Shown here: positions 5,151 through 6,435 of the stretch, one piece after another | Layout of the letters: each line of letters opens with the position of its first letter | Numbering within the stretch: the first letter of the stretch is position 1 | Assembly: GCA_022600255.1 (NCBI GenBank) | Contig: JAHZKU010000127.1 | Span: 1 to 6,435, forward strand | Direction: 5' to 3' | Origin: Actinomycetes bacterium | GTDB taxonomy: Bacteria; Actinomycetota; Actinomycetes; S36-B12; GCA-2699445 | DNA length: 6,435 nucleotides | The notes under the pieces: model-generated | The model's database searches: none | The model's input: the letters and a program-made list of their open reading frames with translations, nothing else | What the model was told of the DNA's origin: nothing | Translations under genes and position numbers: made by a program

Positions 5151-5683
5151 CGACGCAAGCGAGCCGGGATGCAACTGCCTTTCCTACCGAAACGTTTGAC
5201 GATCTTCTGCGGGAGAATGCCCGTTTCGCCGAGGCCTTTGAGGGACAGGACCTGTCCGGACGCGCTGCTCGCGGTCTGGCCGTTGTGACGTGCATGGATT
5301 CGCGGATCAACCCCCTAGCGCTCCTGGGTTTGGAGGCGGGGGACGTCAAGATTCTGCGCAATGCCGGGGGACGCGTCACCGATGATGTGCTCAGGACGTT
5401 GGTTCTGGCTACCTACCTCTTGAACGTGGACCGAATCCTGGTGATGCCCCATACGGATTGCAAGATGGCCAGTGCCACGGAGGAGCAGATTCACGAGACG
5501 ATCCTGGCAGATGCCGGCGTGGATACCCGCAGTCTGGAGTTTCGCGTGATCGAAGATCAGAAAGCGGCCCTGGCCTATGACGTGAACCGGATTCGGGCGT
5601 TTCCGTTGATCCAGCCTGACGTCGTGGTGGGCGGGGCGATCTACGACGTCAATACCGGTCGTCTGGAGCCTGTGGACGTCTAG
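5147..5683 (+). CDS. Beta-carbonic anhydrase (178 aa)
   Basis: Cytoplasmic zinc enzyme interconverting CO2 and bicarbonate, supplying bicarbonate for carboxylations and contributing to pH balance. The zinc ligands are visible as Cys49, His102 and Cys105, in CMDSR (49-53) and HTDC (102-105). The catalytic Asp51-Arg53 dyad is intact. The RNAGGRVTDDVLRTL segment (71-85) and the C-terminal GGAIYDVNTGRLEPV (about 162-176) match the short mycobacterial Rv1284-like class, which is about 163 residues. No signal peptide is present. ATG 5147 is the only start before Met50, since the frame is closed upstream at 5102 with no alternative start between. There is no local SD; initiation probably depends on the overlapping 11-codon leader. 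A GC-rich palindrome lies 109 nt downstream. Family and active site are clear. Confidence 0.93.
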   Translation: MTTQASRDATAFPTETFDDLLRENARFAEAFEGQDLSGRAARGLAVVTCMDSRINPLALLGLEAGDVKILRNAGGRVTDDVLRTLVLATYLLNVDRILVMPHTDCKMASATEEQIHETILADAGVDTRSLEFRVIEDQKAALAYDVNRIRAFPLIQPDVVVGGAIYDVNTGRLEPVDV

Positions 5684-5791
5684 CAGGGGCAACACGCGGT
5701 CCCGTGGTAACGACAGGCACTGCGCAGCGCTACCCGCAACGAAACCCCACACGGAGACCAGACGGGCGGCCTTTGGTTCGGCATTCACGTG

Positions 5792-5805
5792 AGCCGCCGG
5801 CGGCT
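5792..5805 (+). terminator. GC-rich palindrome after carbonic anhydrase, possible terminator
   Basis: AGCCGCC GGCGGCT is a perfect 14-bp palindrome in the 160-nt gap between carbonic anhydrase and yaaA. As RNA it could fold with a 4-nt CCGG loop on a 5-bp stem, too short to be a strong terminator, and no T-run follows. It could instead be a protein-binding dyad upstream of yaaA. Confidence 0.3.
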
Positions 5806-5817
5806 ACCCCTTATTCG

Positions 5818-5843
5818 GCGGGCAGGCTAGATAGACTGCCCGC
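5818..5843 (+). promoter_or_regulatory. Dyad-bracketed promoter of leaderless yaaA
   Basis: GCGGGCAG (5818-5825) and CTGCCCGC (5836-5843) are perfect inverted repeats separated by 10 bp and ending directly against the GTG at 5844. TAGACT at 5832-5837 fits a TAnnnT -10 box 6 bp before that GTG, so transcription would begin at or next to the start codon. No SD is present, as expected for a leaderless mRNA. A protein bound to the dyad would cover the -10. The other reading is a hairpin ending the carbonic anhydrase transcript. Confidence 0.5.
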
Positions 5844-6435
5844 GTGCTGCTTGTTCTCCCGCCCAGCGAGGGCAAGACTGCGCCTCAGGACGGGGATTCC
5901 CTAAACTTGGCCAGCCTCTCCTTCCCCGAACTTAACGCTGTCCGCAGCCAGGTCCTGTTGGCATTGGTCGACCTTTGCAGCCAGGATCCGGATCGCGCGC
6001 TGGGCACCCTGAAACTGTCTGACTCGCAGACCGACGAGCGGGACCGCAACCTCCTGCTGAAGTCATCCCCCTGCGTTCCCGCCGGGGAGCTGTACAGCGG
6101 TGTGCTCTACGACGCGCTCGGCCTTCATGACATGCCACCCGGTGCGCAAGCCCGCGCCAACGAGCAAGTGGTCACAGCCTCGGCCTTGTGGGGGCTGGTC
6201 CGCCCCACCGATCTCATACCGGCTTATCGCCTCAGCGCTGGAGTGCGCCTGCCCGGACTGCCCCCGCTGCAGCAACTCTGGCGGGAGCCAGTGGCCACCG
6301 CGCTCGTGGGTGATTCCGGAATCATCGTTGATCTTCGGTCAACTCCCTACCGAAAGCTCGCCCCGATCCCAACCGAAGCTGCGGCGCGCACGGCACTGGT
6401 GCGGGTTTGGCAGGAGCAGGGTGGCAGGCGAGTCG
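5844..6435 (+). CDS. yaaA: Peroxide stress protein YaaA (DUF328), 3' end outside window
   Basis: YaaA-family protein. In E. coli the homologue lowers free intracellular iron and limits DNA and protein damage during hydrogen peroxide stress. The 197 visible residues show the family landmarks in order: LLVLPPSEGK (2-11, cf. MLILISPAK), GELYSGVLYDAL (81-92, cf. GDVYTGL), ASALWGLVRPTDLIPAYRLSAGVRL (112-136, cf. [25 protein letters not shown]), LQQLWREPV (about 142-150) and a VDLRSTPYRKL segment (about 161-171). The family is usually about 250 residues, so roughly 50 are missing beyond the window edge. GTG 5844 is chosen because the conserved N-terminal strand begins immediately, and a -10-like box 6 bp upstream suggests a leaderless transcript. 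It follows carbonic anhydrase by 160 nt and appears to be a separate unit. Confidence 0.92.
   Translation, partial: MLLVLPPSEGKTAPQDGDSLNLASLSFPELNAVRSQVLLALVDLCSQDPDRALGTLKLSDSQTDERDRNLLLKSSPCVPAGELYSGVLYDALGLHDMPPGAQARANEQVVTASALWGLVRPTDLIPAYRLSAGVRLPGLPPLQQLWREPVATALVGDSGIIVDLRSTPYRKLAPIPTEAAARTALVRVWQEQGGRRV

Noticed and set aside
5704..5904. 66-codon + strand ORF across the yaaA promoter
   Set aside because: It overlaps the start of yaaA in another frame, which carries clear family motifs; the ORF itself has none.

Overview
The window looks like chromosomal DNA of a moderately GC-rich actinobacterium. This rests on the many GTG starts, the SD-led genes next to one apparently leaderless gene, the hairpins without U-tracts, and a small beta-carbonic anhydrase resembling mycobacterial Rv1284. 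No genus can be named. Every gene I can support lies on the + strand. No rRNA, tRNA, CRISPR array, insertion sequence or phage gene was seen.

Layout. (1) 1-969: C-terminal part of a YfeO-like ClC chloride channel family protein, cut by the window edge. (2) 1040-1543: a 167-aa multi-pass membrane protein of unknown function, probably in the same operon. (3) 1766-2290: a DUF1269-like glycine-rich protein; a copper-operator-like dyad lies upstream and a long imperfect hairpin follows. (4) 2518-3575: a FUSC-type (fusaric acid resistance-like) membrane protein split into two ORFs by a GTGA overlap in the middle of a conserved membrane helix. (5) 3588-3911: a minimal two-helix K+ channel with a TVGFGD filter, 12 nt behind the FUSC gene. 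A perfect 13-bp hairpin ends this block at 4071-4103. (6) About 1 kb, 4104-5102, with no convincing gene but several inverted repeats. (7) 5147-5683: beta-carbonic anhydrase, preceded by an 11-codon leader ORF whose stop overlaps its start. (8) 5844-6435: YaaA peroxide-stress protein, truncated by the window end, apparently leaderless, with a perfect dyad around its -10 box.

The first five products are membrane proteins, or membrane-associated in the case of the DUF1269 protein, and two of them carry ion-channel signatures (Cl- and K+). With a bicarbonate-producing carbonic anhydrase nearby, the neighbourhood suggests ion, pH or envelope-stress homeostasis. This is an inference from gene content; only the FUSC/K+ channel pair and the ClC/167-aa pair have spacing that argues for cotranscription. 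The points most worth a second look are the split FUSC gene, the missing gating glutamate in the ClC protein, the coupled leader ORF before the carbonic anhydrase, and the dyad over the yaaA promoter.
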